Below, piece after piece: positions 1 through 12,172 of a DNA stretch of 64,000 nucleotides (position 1 is the first letter of the stretch; every line of letters starts with the position of its first letter). The notes below the pieces were generated by a model that saw only the letters and a program-made list of their open reading frames with translations, did not search any database and had not been told where the DNA came from. The DNA is from Ostrinia nubilalis (Eukaryota > Arthropoda > Insecta > Lepidoptera > Crambidae): NCBI RefSeq assembly GCF_963855985.1, contig NC_087110.1, positions 12,267,001 to 12,331,000 on the forward strand, written 5' to 3'. Made by a program: the position numbers and the translations under genes.

Positions 1-1046
1 ACCTCTGATGAAATGGTTTTTGCTGTCACACCAACAGGCTTAGAAAGAATAAGCTTCGACCGGTATTGGAAGGAGTGTGACGAAAATAAAGTAGAAAAGA
101 AAAAGTTAGAAGAAATCAAAAGCGATGAGAGTTGGAAGGAATGTATAAATACCCCGAACGATGAAACTATTAGCTTTTACGATGCCACTACTAGAATATC
201 CGTCCAGGAAGATAGCAATTCGCTGTTGTACATCGATCACGACGTAGATGGCTACGAAACGTGTCTCGACGACGACTCTTCTGCAAAGTGTACAGTGAAA
301 AATGCTCGTAAATTTTCCAGCGATAAACACATAAAAGAAAAAAGTAAACACGATAAAATAGCTGTTAGAAACAAAGACAACGACGCAAGTGCCAAAACGT
401 TTGAACAGAACACTGCCAATTCCGTCGACGAGGTGTCGTATACCCGGCCTTACGTGCAGGAGCACATAATTAAGCAGATGAAATCATTGAGAATAGAACC
501 CTTAAATATAAACATTGCCCATAAGAAGCAAAAGAAAAAAAGCCCGACCAAGCCGTCCAAGCACGAAAGAAAGTGTATCGAATATTACAATGACCAAGAC
601 GAATGTTTGAAAGAGATTAGACAACAAAAATTAGACGAAGAGGAAAAGAAATATAAAGAGGAACAAAAGAAACTGCTAGATAATAATACAGCTGTGATGG
701 AGAAGAAATTACAGCTAAAAAAGAAGGACCCAAGTGAAGAATCGACGGATCTTGAAAACAACTACGTTTCGGGATGTCATAAGTGTTTTCTAGAAAATTA
801 TGCGTATGCCATCACCAAAGCCTATATGGCTGAAGCAAGCGCGTGCAAGTACTGTGAAGTGATACGGGACATGCTAGAAGTTCCTAGAGGTTTAACAGAT
901 CGGAGAATGTCAGCGCCAGCGCTGGTGAATCTGGAGAGCCCGATATCAGATACTGATGATGAAGACTTGCTGATGGTGCCTGTATCCCAGAATAGGAGAA
1001 AGTCTGCTGGACCCTTGAAGTTTCTTGTGCCTTCTAGAAGAGCGAG
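1..1046 (+). CDS. Large 5' coding exon, unrecognised protein (partial)
   Basis: An open frame runs from the window edge in frame 1 with no stop until a TAA that overlaps a perfect splice donor (AG|GTAAGT at 1045-1052), so this reads as an exon ending at 1046 in phase 2. The first ATG is at 13, but the frame is open upstream and the true start may lie outside. The roughly 345 residues are hydrophilic. WKEC occurs twice (about residues 19 and 41). A Lys/Glu-rich probable coiled coil spans about 191-238. A CxxC-x19-CxxC pair (C255/C258, C278/C281) could bind metal. Near the end are two basophilic phosphorylation-like sites, RRMSAP and RRKSAG. Phase 2 fits the acceptor at 17159, so it could be the N-terminal extension of the PDZ gene downstream; a phase match alone happens one time in three. 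It could equally belong to a different upstream gene. I do not recognise the family. Confidence 0.65.
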
Positions 1047-4000
1047 GTAAGTCTAGGTTTAAGATATTATAAGTTTATTATTTATTTATTGCATCGTTGT
1101 TTATTTGGATTTCAGATTTTAGAAATACAAGTTACCAGCAAACATTATTTTGTTTGATAGCATTACATATCAGAAAACTATCTGAAACTTTGTTAGGAGC
1201 TGGTTTAAACTAACTTGTTCAGAAATTAAAAGTCTCACCTTAAAAAATATCGCAGTTATCAGTGGCGGCGTCGCGTCTTTCAGAAAGCTGTAAATAGGTA
1301 CAATTTCAAACCACAAATCTATTGATTCTTATTCGCCAAGGGCAGCGTATGAGGTATTATTAGCAACAGTAGTTTTCTTCCATTTTCTATTTTTACTTTA
1401 TTGAATGTGACAAACAGATGAACCAAGAGATTTCCTGTCGCACGTGACACTAATGCGATGAAGTCTTACAATAAGGACATTTCTAATACGATCCCTTTAT
1501 ACAGCACAAGCAAAAACGGACTCTACTTTTATTACAAAAAGGTTTCATTTCTAACAAAACGTGACAAATTCCACATGAGCATCAATTTCCAGAGCAAACT
1601 AAACTTTGACGTGAAAGATATAGGAAATAGTTTTGATGGAAGGGAAGAATGTGTGATCTTGCGAATAACATTGGTGTTTAATATGAAACTCAAGTTCAAG
1701 TTGAAAAGAATTGGTTCAATGTTAACGACGTCGTGAAAACGTTCGAACATTTGGCACGATGCCGCGACATCCATCATTTATGTCTATATCTACAAATAAC
1801 TGCTGTATCTTTTCGAATATTTGTGAAATACGAAATAGACAAATACGTTGAAGAAAATGATGAATAAAAATAGATTATTGCTACTGATAGTCGTGATACA
1901 TAAAACTCTATCATTGATAAAAGATAAATAATCTTATGAGGTCTGCAAATATTTTAGAAAAAGATCTTCTAAGGCCTTCTAAGGTCTTCTAATCATAATA
2001 ATAGTACTAGTACTCCTAATTTGCTCGCGTGAAGTTCAAAATTGTACTTTATTTTATTAGATACTCCATTCACATCAATACCTCCGAGGCAAAATGTTTA
2101 AAAAGCCAAAATTTCCTATATTTTCTCTTTCTTTACAACAAACACTGAACATCGTTATTACTTCAACGAATGAAGATTCTGCCAAATAAGTAGGCTCCAC
2201 AATTTCCCCCCACTAAGGAATGAACCTTGGAACTCCGTAGAAAATTAACTTCCTGACCACTCCACAATGGATACTCGACGATTGTCATTCAATCTCAGTT
2301 TGATCTTGTTTGATTGAGGGTCTAATCCGCCAATAAATTTTGATTAGATCTGTCCGTCACTCTGTCACTGTCACTCGAGTATCATCCCAGCAGGGAGGGA
2401 AAGAGATAGAATCGATACAACTCAGCTCAGTCCTATTGTAGAAACTGGGTAGAGATGATGTATGTTACCGATTTATTTTCGCTATTATCTGAGACTTTGA
2501 AACAAGTTTTTAAAATACTAATAATAGGCTAGTTTCCTAAAAAAATTGTTTTAGTCCATCAATTTTAGTATAAAAAAATATTGGACACGTATATTTTTAA
2601 TTGTCAATCAAACAAGTAATTACAAAGTTATAGTGCGTTGAAGTTCCGCGCGACGTCACAAAGTGCTGCACTTTTACGCAATCACTCACGTCACGGGCCT
2701 TTTCTTTAGAACTTTGGCACACTTTATCTCTTTACATTTTCATTAGTTTTTAAAAAGTGAAAAATACGTTTGATAAGCTAACTGACGGACTAATTAAAAC
2801 TCTTGCTTTTTTACCCAGGAAACATCCCTATTCTGATTGTATTTTTCGGTAACCTAACTGAGACTTTAATAAAAAAAAATTAAAATACTAATAAATCTGT
2901 GATAATGCTACTTATTACAATGTTTGTCAACTCTTGATAAGTTACATTAATGTTGTATGAAGGAAGAGTGGATTCACCACTTTAGTCCAGCGGTCGATGG
3001 GAATCAAACCAGTGACACTAGAGTTAGTAGTCCGACGCTGACACCGTTCTGTCAATTGAAATGACGTCACTCATCAGCTTCGTAATCTAGCACAATTGAA
3101 TATTAAACCAATAACTATAAAAAATTGCTTCCAGCTACCTCGATATCAATATCATTTCCTAGTGATGTCCTGACTATCGGCCTGACCTACTTAACTCTTG
3201 TGATTGTTACTTTGTCGCTTGGCACCTAATTTGTAGCGATCAAGTAGGTACATATTTCGTTTGCGTATTCGAATCGCCATCAAAAGATTTAGTACGAAAA
3301 CTACAACAGCGCCCTTGTGAACGTGTTGTAAATTGAACTTACTTAGTATAAGAAATGGTTACACGAAACTTAATTTGAGAATCAAAATTGTCACGTTATC
3401 GTTTAATTCGAAGGTTGAGTATCGAATATTAATTGTCGAATACGCAAACGATTCGAAGACGAAAGTTGTTCATGCTAGAGGTAAGGTACGGGATCATTCA
3501 TAAAGATCACTACTTTTCACCGGTCTTTTAGTGAACTAAATAAACAAATCATACGTATGTAAAATTTCTTAAAAATTCTTCTAAACGCGCTGACTGACTG
3601 AAAAGTGGTCAAATACCAAACTGGTTATCCACGGACTAGCCTTTATACATCCCTAATTTCTTTCCAACATATTCTAGGCAACCAATGTATTGTAATTTCG
3701 CTAAGTGGCGTTCCGTGGGGGTTTCCTAGTAATTGCATTCACTAAACTTGTGACGTGCCCGTGGGAACGACTGAACACTAATACCGTAATGGTTATTTTA
3801 CTAATAACTTTCGTAGACAAACGCTGACCGGGGCGCTTTTAGACAATGGTTTTAAATCACTCTGGCTAGTGGTTCATTAATTGTTAAATGTGAATGAAAC
3901 TGGTAGCAAACTATTCGTAATAACAATTAAACTTTTGTAGTTATTAGATCTGTCTGATCACATATCTTGCCTCCCCAACCCATCTGGCCAGCATGCCTCT

Positions 4001-4845
4001 GCTGGTAAATTGGAGAAGGTCGAACTTCTGTAGTACTTCTGTAGAAGATTATATGAGCTGATAATAATTATGATAACGATATAATATATTGCTTGATGTG
4101 CTCTTCGTCAGGTTTCAATCATATTGAATTCGTAATCTAAGTCTATTGTAGAACAAACAAAATGCTGATATTCAAACTGTACAAAAAAATCTGATAGTAA
4201 AATAAATTGGAAAAGTATAAGAAGAGTTTAGTAAGTGACTACCTGATACAATCATTGGTCGCTTGACGACACTTGCATCTCGTCACTTATTATAGCATAA
4301 CAGAGCAATTGTTTATTTATGAAACAACAAAGCTAGTGTTGTGGAAAATAAACCGAGACATAAAACAAAGAAAATTAATAAAAAACAATCCAGCCCGCCC
4401 CGCGGCGACTTATGAGGGATTATAGAAAACAGACTAGGGGTGAGGTGTACTGAAAACTGATATCGATAGAACGGTTTTTGGTCCAAGGATAACAGTAGGT
4501 TCAAACTTCTGATTTTTTAAAATCTAAGAACGCATTCGAGTTTAGGATTAAGGCTTTCGGAACTTTACGGCAATAAAATTTATCAAAGGTTGAAGAAACT
4601 CGACAAATAAAAATCGTTCCGCGCTGTAGATTACCTAATGATTGATTAAGATCTTATATCACTAAGATTGAGAGGGATTTGCAGGCAAATGGTATAGAAA
4701 AATAAGTTTTGTTTCAGTGTCTTTTTACAAAAAAAATAATCAAACACTTCTTACTTTATTAGAAGTGCTTGGTTGCTAATCAATTCGTCTATTTAAATCT
4801 GTGAATAGGTTAGTGAAAGCAGGTACTCAAAAATTACTTATTTGA
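1047..4845. other. Intron or intergenic, nothing coding seen
   Basis: AT-rich. Small things only: a (CTTCTAAGG)3-like run at 1965-1993, TTAAAATACTAATAA repeated at 2510 and 2880, and the inverted pair at 3257-3453. Short open frames (1458-1736, 4504-4313) lack family features. Confidence 0.6.
3257..3453. repeat. Inverted 15-bp pair
   Basis: CGTTTGCGTATTCGA (3259) and TCGAATACGCAAACG (3437) frame ~165 bases of AT-rich DNA; could be a decayed MITE. Confidence 0.4.
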
Positions 4846-4997
4846 CTTAAGGTCCTATGTCCCCTAGATGGGGCGGAGGGCGTCCACAACAGTCCTTCAT
4901 CACGTTCGGTCTTGAGCTTCGCGTTTGATCTCGCTCCAAGTCTTGCCAATCTTCTTTGCCTCGTCTGCTACAGTGCGCCGCCAAGTTTGCTTGGGGC
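4846..4997 (-). mobile_element. RTE/BovB-like LINE C-terminal fragment
   Basis: The minus strand encodes pieces such as DEAKKIW-like and W.DLERDQTRSSRP and ends in PPPHLGDIGP-type sequence. The + strand GTCCCCTAGATGGGGCGGAG, GGCGTCCACAAC is a common lepidopteran LINE 3' stub. Confidence 0.65.
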
Positions 4998-5689
4998 TTA
5001 AAAATAATGATACAAAATCTTATCGATAACAAATGCACCACTGACATCACTACTAGAAAATTGCTAATACCCATAATTGAGTTACGCGCCACGACCGCAC
5101 CGCACCATTGCGGATTGACAGCCCGAGCTCAATCCACGTCCTTTTTTGATAGTTCCACGCGTGACCGAAAACGAAACGTAACCGAAACGTAATTGAAACG
5201 TATCCGAACTTTTGGGAGTGCTCGCGTCACTAAACGGGAATGTTTGAAGACAGAATATAATTGGTGAGTTTTAACTTAATTAGTTTTAATTCAATTAGGT
5301 AAATGGGTGCTCTGAATAGACGTTAGTTAAGAGATTGGCGTGGTTAAAGTGATTGGTAAGTTTGTTTAAAGTTTTTTAATCATGTTTGTTTTGTAAGTAA
5401 AGTTTACTATAATTCTAGCTCACTTCTCAAAATGTTGTATTGAAATATTTGATACCCCATAATCAAGTACCTACGTTACCAAACCTTTAATCAAGCAATA
5501 CCCAAGAGCTATCAAGGTGATATTTTAAGTGGCTTAACCGAACCGACTATAAAGAAGAAAAAAAATAGTGACTGAAATGAGTTTAAGGTTCATACTAAAT
5601 AAGCTTAAAATTAAGTTCAAACTTTACTGAAAACTAAAGCTAACTTAAGAAAACTAATGCTAGTCATATACGTCTTAGGCCCATCTACC

Positions 5690-5965
5690 TAGGGTTGCCA
5701 GTTTCTTTTTTTAATATAAAGTATTATCTAAGGTCGGAAAAGGAAAACAAACAGTATTTAAAAAACAATACAGCTTCGACCTCCACATCGCGTACCTAAA
5801 TGTAGTGTTGGGAATTTACTTTTAAAAATATCTATGAATACTAGTGATACTTTCTACTGAAATACTGTTTGTATCTTGTATACTTTATTTTCGTTCAACA
5901 GTAAAAAGTATAATTTTGTGAAAAACAGTATAATACTGTTCACACCAGTATAGTTGGCAACCCTA
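5690..5965. mobile_element. hAT-type MITE with 8-bp target duplication
   Basis: Termini TAGGGTTGCCA and TTGGCAACCCTA; flanked on both sides by CATCTACC (5682-5689 and 5966-5973). An 8-bp duplication plus this terminus points to the hAT superfamily. 276 bases, AT-rich, no coding capacity. Confidence 0.88.
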
Positions 5966-6079
5966 CATCTACCTCCGTTGTCAGCGTATCGTACTACTTT
6001 TGGGACACCCTATAAAAGACTGCAAGTACCCTTTTCATTTTCTTTCCAAAAACTACGTTCATTTTTAAAAAAGGTTGCA

Positions 6080-6200
6080 AAATCTCATTTGCAAACACCC
6101 CGTATAGTTCCAGCGGCTACTATGATGTCGTCGATATACCTACACAAAAGTATCGTCTGTCCGTCGAACAATAAATATTTGTGTAATGTGCTCAGTGGAG
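6080..6200 (-). pseudogene. Possible copia-like RT fossil
   Basis: The minus strand reads KYLLFDGQTILLCRYIDDII, VAAGT in one frame: hydrophobic strand plus the YIDD catalytic box of LTR-element RTs. Only about 35 codons; flanks unrecognised. Confidence 0.35.
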
Positions 6201-6395
6201 CGCGGCGCACGGGCCACTGGTTCCGGCCTGATCTGTTCCTGGGTCACCTTTATAGTGCATCTTCGTGGATTTATCAAAGGGAGAGGTTATAGGTACTTGT
6301 AAATATGTAACGTGTTAATAAAACAAAATTAAACAATCTCCTGCTTTGAGTCTTTATGGGCATCTATAGTGAAAACATTCGGTTTTTTTAAGAAA

Positions 6396-7012
6396 GGAAT
6401 TTGACCGCAATCACACCTGATGTTATATGAGATGCAGTCTAGATATTTAGGCAGATTTAGAGGTAGTTAAGTTGGTAAATAGGTGCTTAGTAGGAACTAC
6501 TAGAATCAGTTCTTTTCCTCTTCAAAACTTCGATCCAAACCAATGAAACACGAGAAGTACTTATTGCTAAAAATCACACAGTTTTGTTCATAGTAATCAT
6601 GTGCTTTTCCAAAACTATGGGACAAATTATGTAAAGGCTGACAGAATTTGCTTATATGATACAATATGTCCTGCCTTTTAGGTCATTAACTTGGGAACAT
6701 GCCATTTATTTATTTATACTTTAATGCCAAAATTTTACGAATTTAATGCCATAAGGCATTCTCATCCGTGTCATTCTTGACACTCCACAAAAAATGAACT
6801 CCGGAGAGACTTTAAATCTATTTTTTATGAAGGACAAGGCAGGTATTTGACCGCAATCGCACCTGGTGTTAAGTAAGATGCAGTCTAGGATGGTACATAT
6901 CTGCGCTGTAAGTGCCTATTCACTCTCGCCTTGAAAAGGCCCGGATTATAGTGTTCAGGAAAGATAGCAACAGGCAGCGAGTTCCAGTCCCTAGCTGTTC
7001 GCATTATAAAAG
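6396..7012 (-). mobile_element. LINE C-terminus and 3' UTR fragments
   Basis: The minus strand of 6890-7010 reads as the end of a LINE RT protein (R.ARDWNSLP type). 6703-6775 is the 3' UTR/tail with TTTATTTATTTATA and ATAAGGCATTCTC, similar to the LINE at 17820. TTGACCGCAATCGCACCTGG occurs at 6847 and a diverged copy at 6401. Confidence 0.65.
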
Positions 7013-7510
7013 ATTAATCGAAACTATTAAGATACATATTTACTTTCTTCTGTAGTGTGGGCTGTGGCTGACCAGTGACAAACATCCTTATCTCAGTTTC
7101 ATTTCAATAAAAGTGTTACTTTATTAGCAATCCTAATCTCTCCGTTTCAACTGAACTGTAAACGTACACCGTCAACTTTATTTTCTGATCTCACAAGCAC
7201 GGTGCATCGGGTCTAACACAATAATCCGCTCCGTGAAGCGGCATAACAACGCTCGCTAACTCATCGCAGGAGCGCTGATTGGCTGTTATTACTGTTGGAG
7301 GATTGATTTGCTTTAATTTGTTGTCTGTAGAGTTTAATGATGAAGCTTCTGTAGAAAGGTAAATTATTTTAGAACCTCTAGACAATAAAGCAATCTTGGT
7401 CAATATCGATTTGAAAAGTCGTTAGGCCTCGCGTTGAACACCAAATAGTGACGTGTTGTACGTAACACGGAAATCACGCTTGTGGTTTTAAAACGAAAGT
7501 TCTGAAACAG

Positions 7511-7580
7511 GTAGTCCACTGCTGAACATATGCCTCTCCCAATTATTTCCACATCGCACGGTTGGTAGAGGCCTGCATCC
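7511..7580 (-). mobile_element. RTE 3' stub
   Basis: GTCCACTGCTGAACATATGC to GTAGAGGCCTGCATCC, the complement of an RTE C-terminus. Confidence 0.8.
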
Positions 7581-8040
7581 TGAAACCGAAAAATGTTGAT
7601 GTGTATTTTACAATTTGACTAGGACCTTGCATATAAAATCAATCAGTAAATAATCTTCATGGGCGGGTAACTAATCCAATGATGAAAGCACAAGTACGGA
7701 CGACGGCACATCAAGCTGCATTGTTATAAACTGAGACATCTTAGTGGTAATAAGAGTGATTTTGCAACAAAACTAGTCTCATGAGCTGTTAATAACACAA
7801 TTTCCAGTGTCCAGTAAATGTTCTAACAATACTTCTCAATAGCTCTCTAATACTCGATCAAACGCTTGCCCTGAGTTGTTTGTGCACAATCTCTTCCTCC
7901 TATACATCCCGAAGCCATTGTGAACCCCATTTTATTTGATCGCGTAACAATACCGCGGTCACTCGTGCAGGTCGTCTATTGAATGCAATAAAATACATCC
8001 TTGTAAAGTGGGTAACATCAAGTAGCTTATATTTTATTAA

Positions 8041-8248
8041 TAGCGGTCACCCGCGACTTCTTACACGTTGACCCCGTTTTACCCCCTTAGGGGTTCAATT
8101 TTGGAAAATACCGTCTTATATTGAGCACATACGTTCTAAAAGAAACCCCCATGTAAAATTTTGAGACTCCTAGCACTTGTAGTTTCTGAGATTTCGTGAT
8201 GAGTGAGTGAGTCAGTCAGTGAACTTTCGCTTTTATAGATATAGATAA
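8041..8248 (-). mobile_element. Helitron-like element, decayed
   Basis: The minus strand reads TCTATAAAAGCGAAAG...GAGTCTCAAAATTTTACATG...GTAAAACGGGG...GAAGTCGCGGGTGACCGCTA. Same family as 27276-27452, 51677-51870 and more distantly 49278-49445. Confidence 0.75.
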
Positions 8249-8869
8249 TTCTTGAAACATTATTTGATGATTATGGTGCCGATGCGGGTCCGTTAAGCTC
8301 TTCGAAATAAATACGATGTTTTAATCATGCCTTTGCTAACTGTTGGTGCTGTTGATATTATGTCGTTGTTTTTCCAAAATTTTCCATGTGCGATCCTGGT
8401 AAAGCACGAATCAAAATGTACTGCCCAAAATGTCTTACTTTAAGGAGTCCCTATATAATAGTAATGATAATACAGATCTACCAGTAGTAACTACTATATT
8501 ATGTACTCGTATTGAGTAAATGTGCTATCAGGAAGTAATATAATAGAGTTATAGTTAAAAAACTAATGGCCGTTTTTCTTTTAAATCTCCTCTGAAAACT
8601 CATTTAGCAGAATTTAGGAAACACGTTTTAGGAAAAAGCTTTTAGGATGAAATCGACATTTTAAAACACTTTCCAAGTTTTAACGTTGAACTTTTTGTGC
8701 ATTACTCTGTTGAAAAGCATTTTGTATTTTGAAAGGAAATGAGATTATGCACGTTATCGTCCTACAAAAACTAACGACAGTCAAAATGTCCATAAACTTG
8801 AACTCACATTGTGTAACAAAAGAAGAAGACAGAATATCCAAATAAATATTACTTAATTGGGTAATTTGT

Positions 8870-8962
8870 AATTATGCTCGTGCTTTGTCCTCGAGATTAG
8901 AAATAAGAACTATGTAGTATCACGTACGGTGATGCCAGTTTACGCACTGTTAGTTGAGGATA

Positions 8963-9017
<55 letters not shown>

Positions 9018-9063
9018 TGGGTATCTCACTTTACATCTTCTTTGACATTGGTATCCGTCGTCA
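8870..9063 (+). mobile_element. Poly(T)-cored repeat, copy L
   Basis: TAATTATGCTCGTGCTTTGT ... GGTGATGCCAGTTTACGCAC ... 50 T (8967-9016) ... GGTATCTCACTTTACATCTT. The same series occurs inverted at 15111-15290. Confidence 0.8.
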
Positions 9064-9260
9064 GTCACGATTCAGTGCTCTGCCAGTTCGCACTTCTTCT
9101 ACTTAAATACGTACCCAGTGTTAAAAATAGTGTTTTTGTGTCGACAAAATGCCGAACGAAAAACGTCAAATGAGGATAAGGAACATTTGCTGAAGAAAAT
9201 AAATAAATTGGAGCAGAAGATATGGGGTGCTGAACGTCGTTCAAGCGGTTCAACAGAAGA
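9064..9260 (+). pseudogene. Decayed retroelement gag/ORF1-like start
   Basis: ATG at about 9149 reads MPNEKRQ. After one frame change the text continues EDKEHLLKKINKLEQKIWGA, ERRSS: a short coiled-coil such as begins some retroelement ORF1/gag proteins (DIRS- or LINE-like; family not certain). It runs straight into the tandem array. Confidence 0.4.
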
Positions 9261-10850
9261 TCATCGTTACACATTACCATAATGCGAACAACCATCCCGG
9301 GTTGTCTCTTTATGCCAGTTGTGTTTTTTGTCTGAGGGTTTGCGGTTTAACGTTTGAGTTCTACTCCTACCCCTAATTCAGACAATTGGAAAAATCGCAA
9401 GTTCATCGCCTTCAACCAAAAGAAGAAAAAGAAGAACATCATCATTACACATTACCATAATGCGAACAACCATCCCGGGTTGTCTCTTTATGCCAGTTGT
9501 GTTTTTTGTCTGAGGGTTTGCGGTTTAACGTTTGAGTTCTACTCCTACCCCTAATTCAGACAATTGGAAAAATCGCAAGTTCATCGCCTTCAACCAAAAG
9601 AAGAAGAAGAAGAACATCATCATTACACATTACCATAATGCGAACAACCATCCCGGGTTGTCTCTTTATGCCAGTTGTGTTTTTTGTCTGAGGGTTTGCG
9701 GTTTAACGTTTGAGTTCTACTCCTACCCCTAATTCAGACAATTGGAAAAATCGCAAGTTCATCGCCTTCAACCAAAAGAAGAAGAAGAAGAACATCATCA
9801 TTACACATACTACCATAGTGCGGGCAACCATCCCGGGTTGTCTCCTTATGCCAGTTGTGTTTTTTGTCTGAGGGTTTGCGGTTTAACGTTTGAGTTCTAC
9901 TCCTACCTCTAATTCAGACAATTAGAAAAAACGCAAGTTCATCGCCTTCAACCAAACGAAGAAGAAGACAGATGCAGTAAGTTCTATCCATTATTACACA
10001 TACTACCATGGTGCGGGCAACCATACCGGGTTGTCTTCTTATGCTAGTTGTGTTTTTTGTCTGAGGGTTTGCGGTTTAACGTTCGAGTTCTACTCCTACC
10101 TCTAATTCAGACGAATACAGTAAATTATTTTTATTAAAATATTATCATTACACATACTACCATATTGCGGGCAACCATACCAGGTTGTCACGTTATGCTA
10201 GTTGTGGTTTTTGTCTGACGATTTGCGTTTTAACGTTTGAGTTATTACCTACCTCTAATTCAGACGAATACAGTAAATTCTATTTACTTAATACAACATT
10301 ATCATTACACATACTACCATATTGCGGGCAACCATAGCAGGTTGTCACGTTATGCTAGTTGTGGTTTTTGTCTGACGATTTGCGTTTTAACGTTTGAGTT
10401 ATTACCTACCTCTAATTCAGACGAATACAGTAAATTATATTTACTTAATACAATATTATCATTACACATACTACCATATTGCGGGCAACCGTACACGGGT
10501 TGTCACGTTATTTAATTTGTGTGGTTATTTTTGTCTGACAGTTTGCGATATTAATATATACTTGCCTCCAAATCAGACGTTCGTAATGTAATGATTTATC
10601 TATATCTAAGGGTTTGCGGCACTAAAAACTTTGCATTAATAACCTACTTCTAAATCAGATGTTCGAAGTTAATTATTTTTTTAAATAATAATTACCCATA
10701 CTACCATACTGCGGAGCTGTGTGATTTTTATAATATGATGGTTTGCGGTATTATCAACAATACCTACCCTCTAAATCAGACGCAGAATCCTAAAAATATT
10801 ACGATACTTACGGTATTGCGGGCAACTACAACGGGTTGTAATTTTACTGT
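9255..10850 (+). repeat. Tandem array, ~10 decaying units of 178 to ~155 bp
   Basis: Anchor A(T/C)TACCAT occurs at 9273, 9451, 9629, 9809, 10002, 10156, 10313, 10470 and 10700, with a last trace near 10806. The first three units are nearly identical at 178 bases; later ones shorten to 154-157 and diverge. Every unit has the palindrome-like ACAACCATCCCGGGTTGT (ends ACAACC/GGGTTGT), the phrase TTTTGTCTGAGGGTTTGCGG, and AATTCAGAC. Spurious open frames at 9354 and 9532 are the same unit. Confidence 0.93.
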
Positions 10851-12045
10851 CTTACCTACTTAATTCTTTAAGTCAAGTAAGTTCAAGTCTAAGTTTTTCG
10901 GTGATAACAATTTGGCGATATTTAATTTTAAATTGATATAAACGTTAATATTACTAGGCATGCAGAAAATTCGTGTTAAGTTGTTACCTACCCGCTACAT
11001 ATTTTAGCAGGCAGTCAAAAGGGCTGTTCCATACTTGTAAAAGTACATATCACATTAAAAAAAAAAAAAAAAAAAAATGCAATAATGCATACCTACTTGT
11101 TTAAAAATTGGGAGTTGTCTTAATAAGACATGATTTGATGGGTTTATATCCACACTACCGGGCGGTGATATGATACACGCCAAATCGTTAGCAGGTGAAA
11201 AACCATTAGTGGCTATCGAAACACTGGACTCAGAACCCTTAGCCTCGAACCCTGCCGCCGCCGACGCTGCTGCTCTCGTTGCCATCTGCGCCGCTTCCGC
11301 TGCTGCTGAAACTAGAAATCAATTAGATTCGACACCTGCAACGCTGTTGGTCTGAAACAGCTGCGCCCCTTCATGATGAGATTGTAATATTGGTGATGAT
11401 CCTGTGTAGGACAAGCCTCAACACAATTACCTTAATATGAATTTCTTATCGATGCCAATCGCATTTTTTCGACTGTCTACTAAGAATTCCTTATCAGAAA
11501 AAACGTAATTCTACTTAGACTCATTAAAGATAAGATCAATTATTACCTACTTTGGGGCCAGCTGGCGCTGTGTGAAATTGTTAAAAGACTTATCTATTTA
11601 TTTATTTATTACAAACACCGAAGATTGACGCCATGTCTTTTGATAAAAACTTTCCAAAACACTAAAAACTGCCTAGGGAACTTCAAAGTTTGGGGCTGAT
11701 CTGGAATTGAATCCCAAAATCAAATCAGCAGCCACCAAAAAGTCCGAAAGGCAGACAACCGATGAAAACAGAGGACTTGACCTCCTGACTTTCAAAACAG
11801 TCATCACGTGTCATGCTCGTGAGCGCACCAGCCGCATCCAGCTCAGAACCGCAACAGTTGAATCTCGTAAAATATGTCGGTTGGCTTTTAAATTTTTACC
11901 ATCAGTGGTCACTAGTAATAAGTGACTCTGTTGTACTAGGATAGAGTTATGTGATTTCAATCTCACAACCAATAATAAATGTCAGTATAAATCACATAAT
12001 ACATGATTATATTCGGACATTAAAAAAAAAAAAAAAAAAAAAAAT
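10851..12045 (+). other. Two A-tracts and an Ala-rich frame, possible retroposed debris
   Basis: A-tracts at 11057-11077 and 12022-12043 end two plus-strand segments. The second is preceded by AATAAATG (about 11974), suggesting a reverse-transcribed polyadenylated RNA. Within it, 11170-11355 is open with an Ala-rich run and 11707-11925 is open; neither is recognisable. I do not call a gene. Confidence 0.35.
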
Positions 12046-12172
12046 TTCAATTGTATAACTCCGATGTCTCAACTACGGGATGGGGGGCGGCGTGTTACGG
12101 GGAAACTTCTGGGGACCCATGGTCCAACATCTATTTTATTTTATTAAATTATCTAATATTAAAAACATAATA

